Positions 1 through 12,995 of a DNA stretch of 64,000 bases are shown in pieces. Made by a program: the position numbers and the translations under genes. The stretch lies in contig CM049318.1 of the NCBI GenBank assembly GCA_026874595.1, positions 38,461,956-38,525,955 on the forward strand, given 5' to 3'. How positions within the stretch are numbered: the stretch's first letter is position 1; each line of letters begins with the position of its first letter. The notes under the pieces are model-generated. The model worked only from the letters and a program-made list of their open reading frames with translations, did no database searches and was not told the DNA's origin. Source of the DNA: Sipunculus nudus (Eukaryota > Annelida > Sipuncula > Golfingiida > Sipunculidae).

Positions 1-2030
1 GAGCTTTTCCAAAAGAAGAAATTGATCAGTTGTACGATTAGGTCCAAAGTATAAATACTAATAGACTCGCTTCAGTCTGAGGGCACTGACTTTAGAGAGT
101 ATACGAAGTCTATCTGCTTGTCAACAGAAGCGGCAGCACAGTGACACAGATCTCACTGGGGCGACGGGCCAGTCAAGCCTACCAGCTTTCAAATCTGCTT
201 CCTATATCTGAAGGGCCTCGTCTGTATTCAGTTATCTCCAACACACGTGCGTGTAGCACCTTACGAACGTCGACCAAACTTGCTTGGATCAAAACCAGAT
301 GGTTGGGATCGCGTCAAGTGCATGTATTCACTTGAGTAACTGCTCTTCTCCAACTGTCAAGGATTACTTATAAGCAAAGCTTTTCTGCTTTCCTTGGCCA
401 ATCAACGCGCGGCTTGCCACAGGCGCACAACAAACCACTCGATATCTCCGCCTGCCAATCAAACGCAGCCGCTGTTCCGTTTATCAGCGGTCCCCATCTG
501 GATTGACAGCTCTGACTTAGTCACGGAAGAGTTTACTGATAAACCAACCAGACTTGAACCAATGAAGCAAATCGTCTACCCCAGATAAGCCGCCACGGCT
601 GGGACAGTCCACCAGACCTCCCGATCCGGAAATTAAATTTTGCGGCACCTTGTTTCTTCAGGGTCCCGATTACGTGCTTTTATCAGATGTACACCTAACT
701 GCCCTCACTGAATTGTGTCGAACTCGCACAGTATATTGTTCAGGAATGAAATTTAATCCACTGGGACGGAACAGAAGAAAAGCAACTCCAGGAGCGCACT
801 TCACGGGAACGACATCACTTCATTAAAGTCAAGAGGCATATTAGTCCAGCGGGGGATAGAATCCCTGGGAAGAACGGCGACCGCAGGACGCCGCGCAGTA
901 ATCTGATTAAAACGAGAGGATTCGTTTAATCTCCCACTATCCTGTCGGGCCCACTCTGTTTTTATATCTACACTTCCTCGAAGATGGTTCACCCGATATC
1001 CTAAGGATTTGACACGCCCTGTATGGGCTAACAAGGACAAGCTGGTGTCTTCTTTTAATGTTGGCAAAAATGAAGTTTAGTGAACTCTTGTGCGTATTAA
1101 AACTGACCAACTGTGTTAATCAAGCGTTAATCCGAGTGTCACGCCAAGCTGGTGTTTCAAAGGTGAAATTAAGTATATTATCAGTGCACAGCTGATATCA
1201 AACGTATTGGTGGTGGTTAAGTGTACGCTACAATTGAATAAAGACTGTTACCAGGTCTTTTATGCTTATCATTTTATCAACGTTAAATAATTACGCTGAT
1301 GGCAGACTTTATAGACATTTTTAAATATCAAATTATCATCTCACATGACATATACATGAATATGATGATTATGATGTTTTACCCAAACGCAGCTATAGGG
1401 AATATTTAACTTATCTTGCTCAGTTTACATTTAAAACTAATCAAAGAAATTTGTGTTTATCTCATTAAACTGAACGATAAGTCAAGTTTTACCGAGATTT
1501 AGTTGGCTATATTTCAGTGTACAAAATAAATTGTGATGTTATTCTCACCTGAAATATTTTTACATGAACTGACCTTTGAGCTATATGAAGTACATGATTT
1601 GAAACTAACCGTATAGTCACCGAATGAGATTAACGGTAAGAGTAATAAATTATTATTAATGATATAAATGCATCATTCATTTAAAGGGGAAATTTATTTC
1701 TGTCCAATATAGTAATTTAAATTTTTATATATGTCTAGTTTGACTTATCCTATCATAAAAAAAAAAAAAAAATGAAAAGAAAAGAAAAAAAAAAAACTTG
1801 TTTCGGAAATCGCATTGGCCATTTGAACTATTTGGTCTACATGTTTGTAAATCCACATTTTATGAAACACTATTAATCTTTTAATTTATTAATTAAGCCT
1901 TTTAACCTTAAGACAACCTGAACTGTAAACAAAATTCCTATATGTATCTTCGAAAGACACTGCATGGTTTTTTTCAAGTCATATAAAATATAAACGGCAA
2001 AAATAAAAATTAAAAATAAAGGGTTAAATT
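1..2030. other. Unassigned region, GC-richer first kilobase
   Basis: No recognisable protein. The first ~1.1 kb is richer in G+C and CpG than the AT-rich sequence that follows. A TATAAATA at 50-57 lies about 24 nt before a TCAGTC initiator-like motif at 73-78, and CCAAT pentamers occur near 400 and 456. This could be a promoter or non-coding first exon of a gene transcribed to the right, but no splice partner or ORF longer than ~90 codons supports that. From ~1,250 to 2,030 the sequence is AT-rich with short A runs and nothing else visible. Confidence 0.3.
50..78 (+). promoter_or_regulatory. Possible TATA box and initiator
   Basis: TATAAATA at 50-57 is followed by TCAGTC at 73-78, a pairing resembling an invertebrate core promoter. 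The spacing (~24 nt) is slightly short. Nothing downstream confirms a transcript, so this is only a candidate. Confidence 0.25.
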
Positions 2031-2034
2031 TGTA

Positions 2035-2334
2035 TATCTCAGGCAGCGCGCGTCAATTCTGACCCCCCCCCCCCCCCCGCATCATTTTCTATGTTGATTT
2101 TCAGCTGAAATTTTCATTTTTTTTGCTTCAGCCACTCGGCCATTTAATCTATTCTTTAAAGAAAATAGAACAATAAAACCTCTTTCTCTTTGTTATGCTG
2201 TGCGTTTACCTGTTCAGCAAAATAAATCTGCATGTCATTATATAGCACGTTGTCCCCGATCGAAAACCTCCAATAAAAACTGCTAAAAAATCTGCCCGAC
2301 ACTAATTTCTGAAGAAAAGTGCCTGAGAAATTTA
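2035..2334. mobile_element. TIR MITE, CTCAGGCAC family, copy 1
   Basis: The left end reads CTCAGGCAGCGCGCGTCAAT and the right end closes with the inverted motif GTGCCTGAGA at 2319-2328. The left part (CGCGTCAATT, then a run of 17 C) matches the reverse complement of the right part of the copy at 4,385-4,626, so the two belong to one family in opposite orientation. The C run has expanded. No ORF inside; non-autonomous. Confidence 0.6.
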
Positions 2335-2456
2335 CCTTTAATTTTTAGCCTGACGTATACATATATATATGTGTGTGAATATCAATATATATAGATAAAT
2401 ATTAACATTTGCTATATCGAATAATTGTGAATTATGTGTGTTTCTTGATTCAGATG

Positions 2457-2457
<1 letters not shown>

Positions 2458-2545
<88 letters not shown>
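2458..2545. repeat. Compound (TA)n(GA)n microsatellite
   Basis: About 58 bp of alternating TA runs directly into about 30 bp of GA. Small ORFs reading YIYIYI or RERERE across it are translation artefacts. Confidence 0.97.
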
Positions 2546-2547
<2 letters not shown>

Positions 2548-3257
2548 TGAGCTTCAATATGCAGAACAGGGTTTACACGGCCGGGTGTCTAGGCTGCAGT
2601 TTCTACGTAACGATGTCTGATGAGAATTCCTAGCATGGCAGGGAGGCTGATCTCGGGGTGGAATGATAACATAGCACCCTTAATCAGGCTAATCATCGCC
2701 CACAGGCCCCGGGGGCCTAATGAAGCTCGGGGCACGTGCACTTGTCAGCCCTACCGCAGGGTACAACCCTTTACCCCCGGCTTGCCCTCTGTGTGGAATC
2801 ACCTCACCCCGTCTTCCTGTTGACAAACTAAATAACGTCGGGCTATTGTAGTTTGCCGCATCTTAGGTTCATCCCAGCTGTAGATAATTTATTTCCGTAC
2901 CTGATTTTGATTAATCCGATGAACCATAATGGTTTATTTTTACCATATTGACTCGTGTATAAAAACTAACGGTCTAAATATTTACGCATCCAATTCTCTC
3001 TGTTTCTCTTTTTTTCTCTCTCTGCCTCTCTGTCTCTCTCTTCTGAAGTATTTATTTTGGTAGATTTTTGACAACAGAGAAATCGGGATATTGAATTTTT
3101 CTCTCTCTGTCTGCCTCTATCTCCATTCCCGAATCCCATCCTGAAAAATTATTAAATAACAGAGAAACCGTGATATAAATATGTGTATGATTGTCTGTCT
3201 CATTATGTCTCATTTTTTCTTAACTTTTGATACTGGGGAAACTAATAGACAAGAATA

Positions 3258-3289
<32 letters not shown>

Positions 3290-3781
3290 TCCCTCTCTCT
3301 CTCAATCAGGATATGAATATAATCCAAGCCAGCTAATGCTTGTGAATTTGACATGGCTTAGTATCTTTGAATATAAATTTTGAAAAGAAATTTCAATGTA
3401 ATACGCCATATTGGTAAAGACAAAATAAGCGGGTGTTTCATCACTTACAGGCAGGAATCAGAAAGCCGATAATTAATCTTTCATTAGTAGTACAGTACAG
3501 TACAGTAGATGGTTCATGGAGTGAGATTTAAATCTCTGTCAGACTGAGATAAACACGATATAAAGGAGTGCCAGTGTAAACAGCCTCAGGGCAGCCACTG
3601 AAGCAAACAAAGTCTTGAAAAGCGCCCTCTATTGGTGACCGTCTTAACTACATAGGTTGATGATCAACCGATGGGAACACAACTGGATATTTTCCTTATA
3701 CACATTTTTCCTGAAAAAATCAAAGTCCTTGAAGTTTTCTTTGTACTTCAAAAATGGTTTATATGAGTGTATTTACAACCG

Positions 3782-3850
<69 letters not shown>

Positions 3851-4384
3851 AATTAAGTTAAATGTGTAAATTAAATATATGACGTATTGAAAATTATTTA
3901 TCTTATTTTACAATATTATAAGATACAACTAGCATCTAAGTGAAATATCTTGGACGTTTATGACCCTTAAATATCAGTAATTAAAGGAGATAAACTCAAC
4001 GTTTACCAGCAAATCAGGATCAAGATAGATAATGCGTTTAAATGATTTCGTGTGAATCGCTAAGGATTCGTCGATTAAGACCTTTCGATTAGATACTGCA
4101 TGGATCCGATTATTGCAAAGATCATGCATCATCTTATGCATTACTGTATTATAATCTATAACGAAATATATCAAGTAACTTTCCCTATTAAACAAGAATA
4201 TACTTGCTACGTCATACGTTTATCTGTTCTTAAAAATACAAGCTATGGATATAAGAAGTATATAAAGATGACCGTAATGCGTGCATGCAAAAGTGGAAAT
4301 GTGTCGAATTATTCCCGATTTGTCTATATCGGTTAAAAATTTACTGTCTTCAGTTCTTTGTTACAGCCTTAGGCCAAAAAAAGG
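2546..4384. other. Intergenic, several simple repeats
   Basis: No gene recognised. A short GC-rich patch lies at 2,560-2,830; pyrimidine (CT)n tracts at 2,995-3,050, 3,100-3,125 and 3,260-3,303; an (AT)n tract at 3,785-3,838. A motif at 3,621-3,638 (minus strand) resembles the CTCF core. The rest is plain AT-rich sequence. Confidence 0.6.
3785..3838. repeat. (AT)n microsatellite
   Basis: About 54 bp of perfect alternating AT. Confidence 0.97.
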
Positions 4385-4626
4385 TATGGTTCTCAGGCAC
4401 TTTTTTTCATAAACCAATTTTTTTGTATGTTTCGAGAAAAATGTCATATGATCAGGGAAAAGCATGAAAATAACAGAATGGTCCTGCTAAACAGGCAAAA
4501 GCACTATATAACATAGGAATATGATCAAAATTGTATTATTTTATATTCTTGAAAGATGAAAATCAAAATAAAAAAAAATTTGTTGCGGGGGGTTAAAATT
4601 GACGCGGGCGGTGCCTGAGAACCATA
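4385..4626. mobile_element. TIR MITE, CTCAGGCAC family, copy 2
   Basis: The ends are a perfect inverted repeat: TATGGTTCTCAGGCAC at 4385-4400 and GTGCCTGAGAACCATA at 4611-4626. If the outermost TA is the target duplication, the element is ~238 bp with 14-bp TIRs, as for Tc1/mariner-type or similar MITEs. The subterminal CGCGTCAATT-type stretch is shared with copy 1. There is no ORF. Confidence 0.75.
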
Positions 4627-5617
4627 TATATACCATTTATTATTGTTTTGGCCTTTGCAATATTAATTTAACCATAGTTAAATTGTAGGAATTGGTTGTG
4701 AAATCATGTTTGATAATTGAAAGGAAAAAAGGCCGATGATCGATTATTAGGCCTAATCGATTATTTTATGAACCTTCTGTATTTCCGTACGAAATATGCT
4801 CTACAAGTTTATATATATATCCGTATGAAGACTGGATAAATCATGTTACCATAATATATTGTAATCAAGTTATCTATATACATCTTTATATGTAATTATA
4901 TATTTTTTACATGTTTGCTTTATTGTATATGATAACCTTGTTTTATAGCTGCAATAATGATTTATGTAGATCCATTGATGACATTCAGAGATACAAGTAT
5001 ATCACTTTAATCCACCAATCGACAGGTCATCACGAACACTCCATAAAATAGGGTACAGGTGTGCAGAGGACGTTCATAAGAGGCACTAGAAACTTAGTCA
5101 AACAAATAGCAGCACACAATGCGTTTAATATGTCAGGTATATGTTTATATATAGTATTTGCATCACACCTGTATAACTTACTACACGACGAGTCCGTCGG
5201 AGATGTCACAGGGCAAGGTACGGATACTTTAACGGGGGGTACCCCCGTGGGATGATGGACGGACAGGGTGACGGGTGGGAAGATAAAATAGCTGCACGTG
5301 TGAATCGGGCCCTCTTATGTAGCGTTACCCTAACAGGTTTTATCATCTAGTCGAAGGGGAAATGAAACGCCCTCAGAGATAAGGGTATCTAAAATAACCT
5401 ATTATTGTATTTATCATAGTAATATGAACTACATAGAAGACAACTCAGTAAAAGAAATAAATTATTGCAAATGAAGGGTTCACCAATGATTCGCTTATGA
5501 TAAAATCTTACTTTACAAATATAATATAATTAACGATTGAACATTTTGAGTTGGTCACCAATATTAGTATTGCATTTTATATAAACATAATGCAAACGTA
5601 TATTATATATATGTAAT

Positions 5618-5621
<4 letters not shown>

Positions 5622-5702
<81 letters not shown>
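5622..5702. repeat. (AT)n microsatellite, interrupted
   Basis: About 80 bp of alternating AT with one AGAGATA interruption near 5,662. Confidence 0.95.
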
Positions 5703-5711
<9 letters not shown>

Positions 5712-6328
5712 CCTTTTATATTTACGTTGAAAAGTTAGGAAGGTATGAATGAAATTCTCATGAGCGAGCTTTATATTAATATTAGTAAAATAGCATGTAG
5801 TTATACGTCAGTTTTATATATATATAAAACTAATGAAATATGAAAATGAATTCTGCCTTTGAAAAAAATCCGTTACACTATTTTTTCAGTTTCGCGTGTA
5901 AAATAATATGACCCCCATACCTGCCAGGGGCCAGCTACGAAATATGCCCCCTTAATTGTGACGTATAAAAAGTTTGACACATTGCCAGTATACTTATACG
6001 TTATGGGAGCATTTTGCATAATGTGAGAATGATCCATTCAGCCACTATATAACCAGTGTTTAGGAAGCATTTCTCTAGCTATTTGAATTAGATTTTATTA
6101 AAAAAGGAATACACATTTAAAAAAAAGAAACACATGGACTCATGGTCATTCGTTTAAATTCCTTCCATAAAAACTACAGTAAAAAAAGTTGAAAATATGT
6201 ATAAACTGGAAAAAGCGGGAAATCTGGATTTTGTCGGGGAAAAATTAGCGTGACTGGTAAATGTCGACACACACTTCAGAGAATATAAATAATTATATGC
6301 ATGTATACCACTCTGTGTGAATATTTAC

Positions 6329-6332
<4 letters not shown>

Positions 6333-6379
<47 letters not shown>
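6333..6379. repeat. (GA)n microsatellite
   Basis: About 47 bp of perfect GA. Confidence 0.97.
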
Positions 6380-6381
<2 letters not shown>

Positions 6382-6492
6382 AAGATAAGACAAGACGCCC
6401 AAGCACGTAATAGGTTGTTTGTTATATATACATGTACGAATTACGGGTTTGTTGACTGCATAAATCCATTTTCTCAATACATCTCCGGAGTA

Positions 6493-6494
<2 letters not shown>

Positions 6495-6575
<81 letters not shown>
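6495..6575. repeat. (TA)n microsatellite
   Basis: About 80 bp of perfect TA, 115 bp downstream of the GA tract. Confidence 0.97.
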
Positions 6576-6583
<8 letters not shown>

Positions 6584-8721
6584 ACAGGATAAATAAATTG
6601 CATGTTTCCATGTGGCATATTAAGCCCGAAATGCTTGTTCACGCATTCAATATCTCGATTTTGTTCTGTAGCATGTTATCAAAATTTCGGGTTGCCTTTC
6701 GGCTATACATTCTTCCCGATGAGGCAACGCAATACAGGTTTCGAGTTGCCTTTCGGGCAACTCTACAGATGTGACAGCCGTCACGACAATGATGCGGTGA
6801 CCAAGCCCCTCTTCCCACCAAGTGATGTTTTGTAAACACGTACCCTGACAACCCGACGCCGGGGTGATAACACACGAACATCGACAAGTACCCTTGTACC
6901 CCCGCAGTAAACACCTGCAAACAACCACACACCTTTGTATTTTCGATCAGGCCGCCTGGCCTATACTTCAGCCAAAATTTTCCATTTCAAGTTTGTGACT
7001 GGGGGAATATTTTGAGGTATACTCTATATATAGGGTTGATTTAACGGTATTTTAATGGGCAATGTATCGATTTTAAACCATTCTTAATGGAAACTTTTTT
7101 TTTATATAGAAAATTGTGCCATTGAGTGAGATAAAGTATACACCTTTACATTATCACTGATCATAATCCGGGTAAAACTTACAGTGTTTTATTCTGAATT
7201 ATAAACGGTATTAAAACAAGCAAATGTGCATTACCAGCCGATATTGGTTTTGGATTAATGTATATATATGTAGCCAGAATTAATCGGGTATTCTTATCAT
7301 GTGAAATAAATACAAGCACAGTTATTTTACTTTATTTATATTATATTCATCTATTAGATCATTCTGGCTTAATAAAAAAGTTTCATTTAGCAAAACCATT
7401 CCGGCACACGGACTTAATGTTTTCAAGTTCTAGGACTAGGACTAGAATCTAATTTTTTTAGTCATTAATCAGACACAGTTGAGGTGATCTGGGATCACCG
7501 CCACGGTTGTCTCTTCAGACTTTAAATTTTGAAGAGCTGATAAACGTGATGCCAGCCCAACCAAGCCAGCGAGAGCCAAGAGACCGCCAACGTTTAACCC
7601 GCACCGGTGACCTGAGGAAAGCCACAACACCCACAATCCACAAAAGCAAAAGCAGGAAACATTCCCTCCACCGATCCCAGCAGCGGAGACCCAGCCATGC
7701 CAATCGAGAGCCGAATTCGATCAAAGAAACGATAAAACTTCGAGACGAATGCCATTTTATACTTGCAGTTGCTGCAACGTTAACAATTTTTTTTTTTCGT
7801 CATAAGCCTATTTTCAAGTTCACCTGTTTTATATGCTGTCATTGCCCTGTACACATGTAAGACAAAGTATCTTGGTTTCAAGGTCTAGGTATATTAGACA
7901 TGTGTATATAAGACAAGACTGAGTGACCTAAGGTCCGATCTTGTGCAGGCGCGAAAAAAATGCAGCTCATGAAAAAAGAGAAGAAACCAGAAAAATACAC
8001 GCAAGAAATATCGGTTGGAAGCATGAAAAATCTCGATGTTTGAAGGTACACGGTACAGCCACCAGGTGGCGTACGAGCTATGGTTGTGTTTGCGCCATTG
8101 ATATAGCCAGGTGTAAGTTCATTTCCATTTTTTACAAGGGTATAAGAAAACGGTTTTAGAACGTAATTTATCAGAAACCATTATATTTTAAGAGAAAACA
8201 GTGTGCTTCATGTATAGTTAACTCACCTGGTAAGTGAATAGGTTCCTTTAAATTGAGACTCTTTCCTGTCATGCATTTAATAAGTTGAGATTTTACTATA
8301 CTATGACTATATATATGAAATTTCCTTTGTTCCCGCCCGAACACAGTGCCAGTTGCCACCTTTAGTTGCCATGGCACTGACTGAATGGAAAAGGTATATT
8401 CAACCAAAATACATATTTTAATGATCCTTGTGACTGCAGTGCATGTCAGCGCGCGCGTGACGTCATTCGTGCATGATCGAGTTGGATTTTGTTGGCAGGT
8501 TTTTGTTCATTTATTTTCTTTTACGAGATCGACGTTACACTGCGTCTTTCATCGGATATTGTATAACATAATGTAAAAAGTGGACTTGGTATGTTGACAA
8601 CAATCTAATTATTTTCGTAGATAGTGTATTAATTATGTACCTCTTACTTTAAATATTATGTTAATTTCTTTCAGTTAAGACACTGTCTCCGTGATCATTT
8701 CATTATAGCCAGGAGGGTATG

Positions 8722-9026
8722 CGATCATCCCCGTTAGTGTGTGTTTCAACTCATGCAATCGTGAAAGGAATCTCATAAAATTTCCAGGCCATTTCAGGAA
8801 TACATGTACCAAATGAAGAATTTATTAGATATTGGAGTGAATCCGGCACATAATCCGGGTTCAGGAATGTCATGCAAGGAATATTTATAGATGTACAGTA
8901 TCTTATGCACGGATGAATAACAAAATAAGTGAATGCAAACACGGTCTTTTAATAGGATCCCAAATTAGGGACTCCCTACCCACATGCATGGAGGAAGCTT
9001 GCATTCCTTTTGATATAAATTTCTAG
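8722..9026 (+). mobile_element. Helitron-like non-autonomous element H1, copy 1
   Basis: The copy starts near ATCCCCGTTAGTGTGTG and ends ATTTCTAG followed by T. It shares the internal phrase GGAATCTCATRAAATTT and the 3' end with copies at 29.05 kb and 55.8 kb. The family's 3' end is a short palindrome (CATTCC/GGAATG, decayed here) ~10 nt before CTAG, with no TIRs; this matches the CTRR rule for Helitrons. The 5' boundary is approximate. No coding capacity. Confidence 0.55.
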
Positions 9027-10112
9027 TATTTCAATATTTGACAATATCGACTGAAACTGCCGTTTTATTTTAAAACCACTCAAATTAATGGGCAAATCCT
9101 TGAATAAATATTAAAAAAAAATTAAAAAATTCACGCTCCACATGCAGATGGCCGTGTGGTCACATATATATATATACAAGTCATATATATAGTAGTTAAC
9201 GGTGCCGCGCTAAAACCCATAAAAGGCTCAATCTGGGATAATGAACACGGAGATTTACACTAAAATTTAATCACTTAAATTGGAGATTCTAACAATACCG
9301 ATCTATATGCATGTCAAATCTGAAACAATTCCACGAAATCGTTCTTCTGATATCTTGCGGACACACTTGTACACACACAGGATATAGAGTGAAAACAATA
9401 ACCCTCGCTTTGTACAGGGTTAATAATCAATTAAAATAGTAAAATCAGGGTCAGCATGGTATTATATATATACACAAAGGCAATATGATCATACATTGTA
9501 CAATATATTAATATTTTAACAATTATATTTAGAGTGTATTTTTCATTTCTTGTTAGCACTAACGAATATCCATAAATACTTTAAATTATACCCGTTATAC
9601 ATGCACTCGCCTCTATGCATATAGACGCGGGCGTCAAAGAGACAGAATTAAAATCAGGCTTTCTCTGTGGTGTAGCGGCAAATCACATCTATTGGGGTCC
9701 CACCATGGTGTGAAATGAGTGCAAATATCGTCGTGGCGAGGAACGTCAGGTTTTCATTGATAACTCTCATGTATCTTATCTATGTGGGTTATGATTTTCA
9801 CGTGGGTTAGTGATACAGACGTTGGGTTTTACATAAGGGTTTATGACAGTTTGTTGGGGTAGAGGTAAAATTGGTAATGCGACTTGTGTATGCATAGGTA
9901 CGTATTGGACATTTGATTTCTGAGCTATTTATAGATCACAAGCGCCTGTGTATATGCATATGTTATTAGACAAATAATTACACACATGTATACCTAGAGT
10001 GCACTTATATTCATATATAATAAATGACCATATATTTTCCGCTAATGGTTTCCCATGCACTATATGTTCCCACGGATGATTTAAGTATAATTATCTCAGT
10101 CATGTGGACTTC

Positions 10113-10113
<1 letters not shown>

Positions 10114-10160
<47 letters not shown>
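10114..10160. repeat. (CT)n microsatellite
   Basis: About 47 bp of perfect CT. Confidence 0.97.
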
Positions 10161-10163
<3 letters not shown>

Positions 10164-10503
10164 CACGCCATGCATTTAAAAGTAAAAGAACACCTAAAAA
10201 TGACGGGAGATCATGTTTTTAATAACGATATTTTACAGTTCCTCTTTTTGAGGGAGAGAGAGAGAGAGAGAGAGTGAGCTACAAATACATCATATACATT
10301 ATATATCATGTAGGTAATAAGTATTTCTAACTTTTAATTATCACAATATTTATTAAAATTAAAAATAACTTCTTTATTATCACACAAACTTTCGAAGCGC
10401 ACAGACTTCTATGTGATCATAAATAAGTTAGTCCATCTACAAGGTGTCACTCTTACTCTATACTTATATACACGTCGACTATACAGACCAACACGGCTAT
10501 ATA

Positions 10504-10504
<1 letters not shown>

Positions 10505-10548
<44 letters not shown>
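10505..10548. repeat. (TA)n microsatellite
   Basis: About 44 bp of TA followed by a short (CA)n. Confidence 0.95.
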
Positions 10549-10560
<12 letters not shown>

Positions 10561-11983
10561 ATTGTATCTTTATAGGCTGTTTGCAATGCACTGATGGCAA
10601 AGTGCTCGATACTTCGATAACCGTTCAGATACCCAGAAAAAAGAAATAATACGGAACTCAGTAAATACATTTGGGAACTAAAAGAGAACAACGTAAAATT
10701 TGAAATACAGTGGAGAATATTCAGAAAAGCGAAAACACATTCCGCAGAAACAAACAGATGTAACCTGTGTCTGTGGGAGAAATATTTTATAATTTAAATA
10801 AAGCCTCGCCGAGCTTAACCAACGCATTGAACTACCAAAAGTTGTAGACACGCCTACAAATTCCTTTTATATAAACTCAACACAAAGAGTAATCCATTAA
10901 AGTTATTACCACAAATAGTTTGTAAAGGATGGGGTATATATGGTAATATTTTAAGTAGTAGCAGTACACTACTATGCTATTAGAATATGTTATTTGTTTA
11001 AGGATATGATATAATATAATATATGATAATATATTATTATTTGTCTGTATAACTAGGATAATAATATAATCTTTTAATTACTTTATTTTTTTGTGATTCC
11101 AAGACACATTATCATTATATATGTTAAGGAAATCAAGAATACAATCGAGCGTCTGTAATTGAATACACAGAAAGAAAACCAGAGCAAACCACACCTGAAA
11201 TATGATGTTATCATACTTACTTGCATGTCACATCGTTTACCGCCTGGCTTATAGAGGAATTTACATAATTTCCTTATAGTACATCTGTTATTTCCTTATT
11301 ATTACTGTTAATCCCTTTGAAGACTGATAGGGTTATGAAACCCTTGTTATCGTGCCTGTTTGACGTAATATCCATATTTCCCACGGACTCCGATTGAACT
11401 TGTTGACCCGCCCCGCCTGTCAATTCACCCTTGTAGGGTTCACTGGGTGCATTTTGAAGGAAGCACTCGATCGGCTTTCACTTAATGGTTGACACAGGCG
11501 ACGCCAGAGGTCGCCCTGTTGTTGCCAGATTTGGACTGCATTCAGATTAAAAACTGAAAAAGAATACTATTAGTGCACTTTTCATAAACAATTTTAATAT
11601 TATAATAGATAATTCAAATAAAAAATGCAGAATAGCATGTAGGAAAATATTTTCCCCTTAAAGGGACTCCTGTGAAATATCTGAACAAAAGAACACGTCA
11701 TTATTGGCTATAATTTTAATAATTTACGTAGAACAGACCTGCAAATGTTTTTGCATTAAAGACATGTATTGGTCTTACTCTTGTCTTCCTTGTACGTGTA
11801 GGTCTAACACCTGTCTTACAGCCAGGGTCATATCAAGAATCTCCTCAATAACTGGGCCATCTTTGCAAGGAATTCGATATCGGTAGAATGCAAAATGTTC
11901 AACACTATGGAATAACTCAGGTTATTAATTTCTAAATTTTCCGTTACCACCAATATTATACCACTGGTACTGTACTGAATATG

Positions 11984-11989
<6 letters not shown>

Positions 11990-12036
<47 letters not shown>
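11990..12036. repeat. (AT)n microsatellite
   Basis: About 47 bp of perfect AT. Confidence 0.95.
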
Positions 12037-12040
<4 letters not shown>

Positions 12041-12278
12041 TAGCTACGGTTCAGTTTTAATGGTGTTTAATACTTTTTGTCTATTGTATCGCTTATATAG
12101 AAGCTTATATCTGTGACTAATATGTCTTTGTAGCATTTTAAGAGAACCTACCTTTATGTTTTGGCCTTAAATGCATTAAAATTGCACATTGTTGCTACGA
12201 ATTGATTACAGTTTTACCATTTCCACTGCTACCGCAAGTACCTCAGTCACCACCATGACCACACATCATTGCCAACGC

Positions 12279-12461
12279 TGGGGGGATATGCGTCCATCCC
12301 CGTCCTTGTGTGTGGATTTTTCACAACATAACTCAATATAATCATGAAAGGAATCTCATGAAATTTTCAGGGCATTTCGGGAATTGGCCAGTGAAAATAA
12401 GATTAGAGTTTGTTGTTGGTCCGGGACCTGATCCGGATTCAGGAATGTCGCCAGGGGAATA
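12279..12461 (+). mobile_element. Helitron-like H1, copy 2, 3'-truncated
   Basis: It carries the family phrases GTCCATCCCCGTCC, GGAATCTCATGAAATTTTCA and CCGGATTCAGGAATGTC in the same order as the other copies. It is cut at GGGAATA, exactly where a TTAA-type element begins, which suggests that element inserted into it. Confidence 0.5.
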
Positions 12462-12600
12462 TTAAAGGTGCCCATTCACCTTCCTTTTGAAAAAGAATTT
12501 ATGTGATTTCTGGCTTCCTTTGTGAATATATAAATGATCTAAGGGTAATTTATGTTGTCCATCATCTATGCCAGAAACCTCCAACCCTTCAGATGTGCTT
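12462..12600 (+). mobile_element. TTAA-type element M, left-end fragment
   Basis: It begins TTAAAGGTGCCCATTCACCT and continues with ~95 bp nearly identical to the reverse complement of the right end of the element at 30,962-35,210. It is uninterrupted at the TATA where that copy holds a pogo-like insertion, so it works as the empty-site paralogue. Its right boundary merges into the gypsy remnant and is not visible. Confidence 0.55.
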
Positions 12601-12901
12601 GATAAATTTAAATAGTTTCTTGCAGTTGCAGGCTCCATAATATGCTGGATCTTATTAGCAAGAAACAACCCATGTCCAGAAACCACAAAGGGGGTAGCAT
12701 CATCAGTGCAGTTATACGGTCAGAACAGTCAGAGCGCCATTTTTGGAGAAACTTGTACAGTGACTGGATGCTCTTTCTGCAAGGCTTGCCAAAATGGAAA
12801 AGTCCAGTCCTACCACACAAATACAGACATCCCTTCCGGTTAAATAAAATGTGACTCTTCAAACAAATACCTTACCTGTTACAGATAACTAAGAACAGGT
12901 A

Positions 12902-12961
12902 TACTGCACACGCTGTAGGAGGTCCACCCATAAGAAAGATACATGTCATGCAAAGAGAGAC
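12902..12961 (+). pseudogene. Gag CCHC zinc knuckle remnant
   Basis: The pattern C-x2-C-x4-H-x4-C is readable (Cys codons at 12,905 and 12,914, followed by the His and last Cys). This is the nucleic-acid-binding knuckle at the C-terminus of retroelement Gag. Its frame differs from that of the protease just downstream, so a frameshift lies between them. The rest of Gag upstream is not recognisable. Confidence 0.6.
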
Positions 12962-12995
12962 GAATTTGGCAACTGGCCAAAAATTGAAGGCACCT

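Larger units (their letters stand above)
4627..8700. other. Intergenic, microsatellite-rich
   Basis: No gene recognised. Long (AT)n lies at 5,622-5,702 and 6,495-6,575, and (GA)n at 6,333-6,379. A GC-richer patch at 6,660-6,960 contains a perfect 8-bp-stem hairpin at 6,743-6,763. A patch at 7,500-7,740 (open for 117 codons on +, 69 on -) has no family resemblance on either strand. A CTCF-like motif lies at 8,058-8,071 and a perfect CRE octamer TGACGTCA at 8,458-8,465. Confidence 0.5.
9027..12278. other. Intergenic, no recognised gene
   Basis: AT-rich sequence with (CT)n at 10,114-10,160, (GA)n at 10,253-10,274, (TA)n at 10,505-10,548 and (AT)n at 11,990-12,036. A GC-richer patch at 11,330-11,530 holds no ORF of note. 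No gene, TE terminus or RNA gene could be supported. Confidence 0.5.

Noticed and set aside
5180-5205. Possible hammerhead ribozyme core around GACGAGTCCGTC
   Set aside because: The conserved CUGANGA is not matched and no GAAA partner or stems were found.
6301-6774. 157-codon ORF across (GA)n and (TA)n
   Set aside because: The translation is almost wholly ER and IY dipeptides from microsatellites.
7507-7860. 117-codon ORF as a gene
   Set aside because: No family resemblance, no splice context I can support, and a long T run breaks into F repeats near the end.
9660-9725. tRNA-like segment with a box A resemblance (TGGTGTAGCGG)
   Set aside because: No box B and no cloverleaf can be formed.
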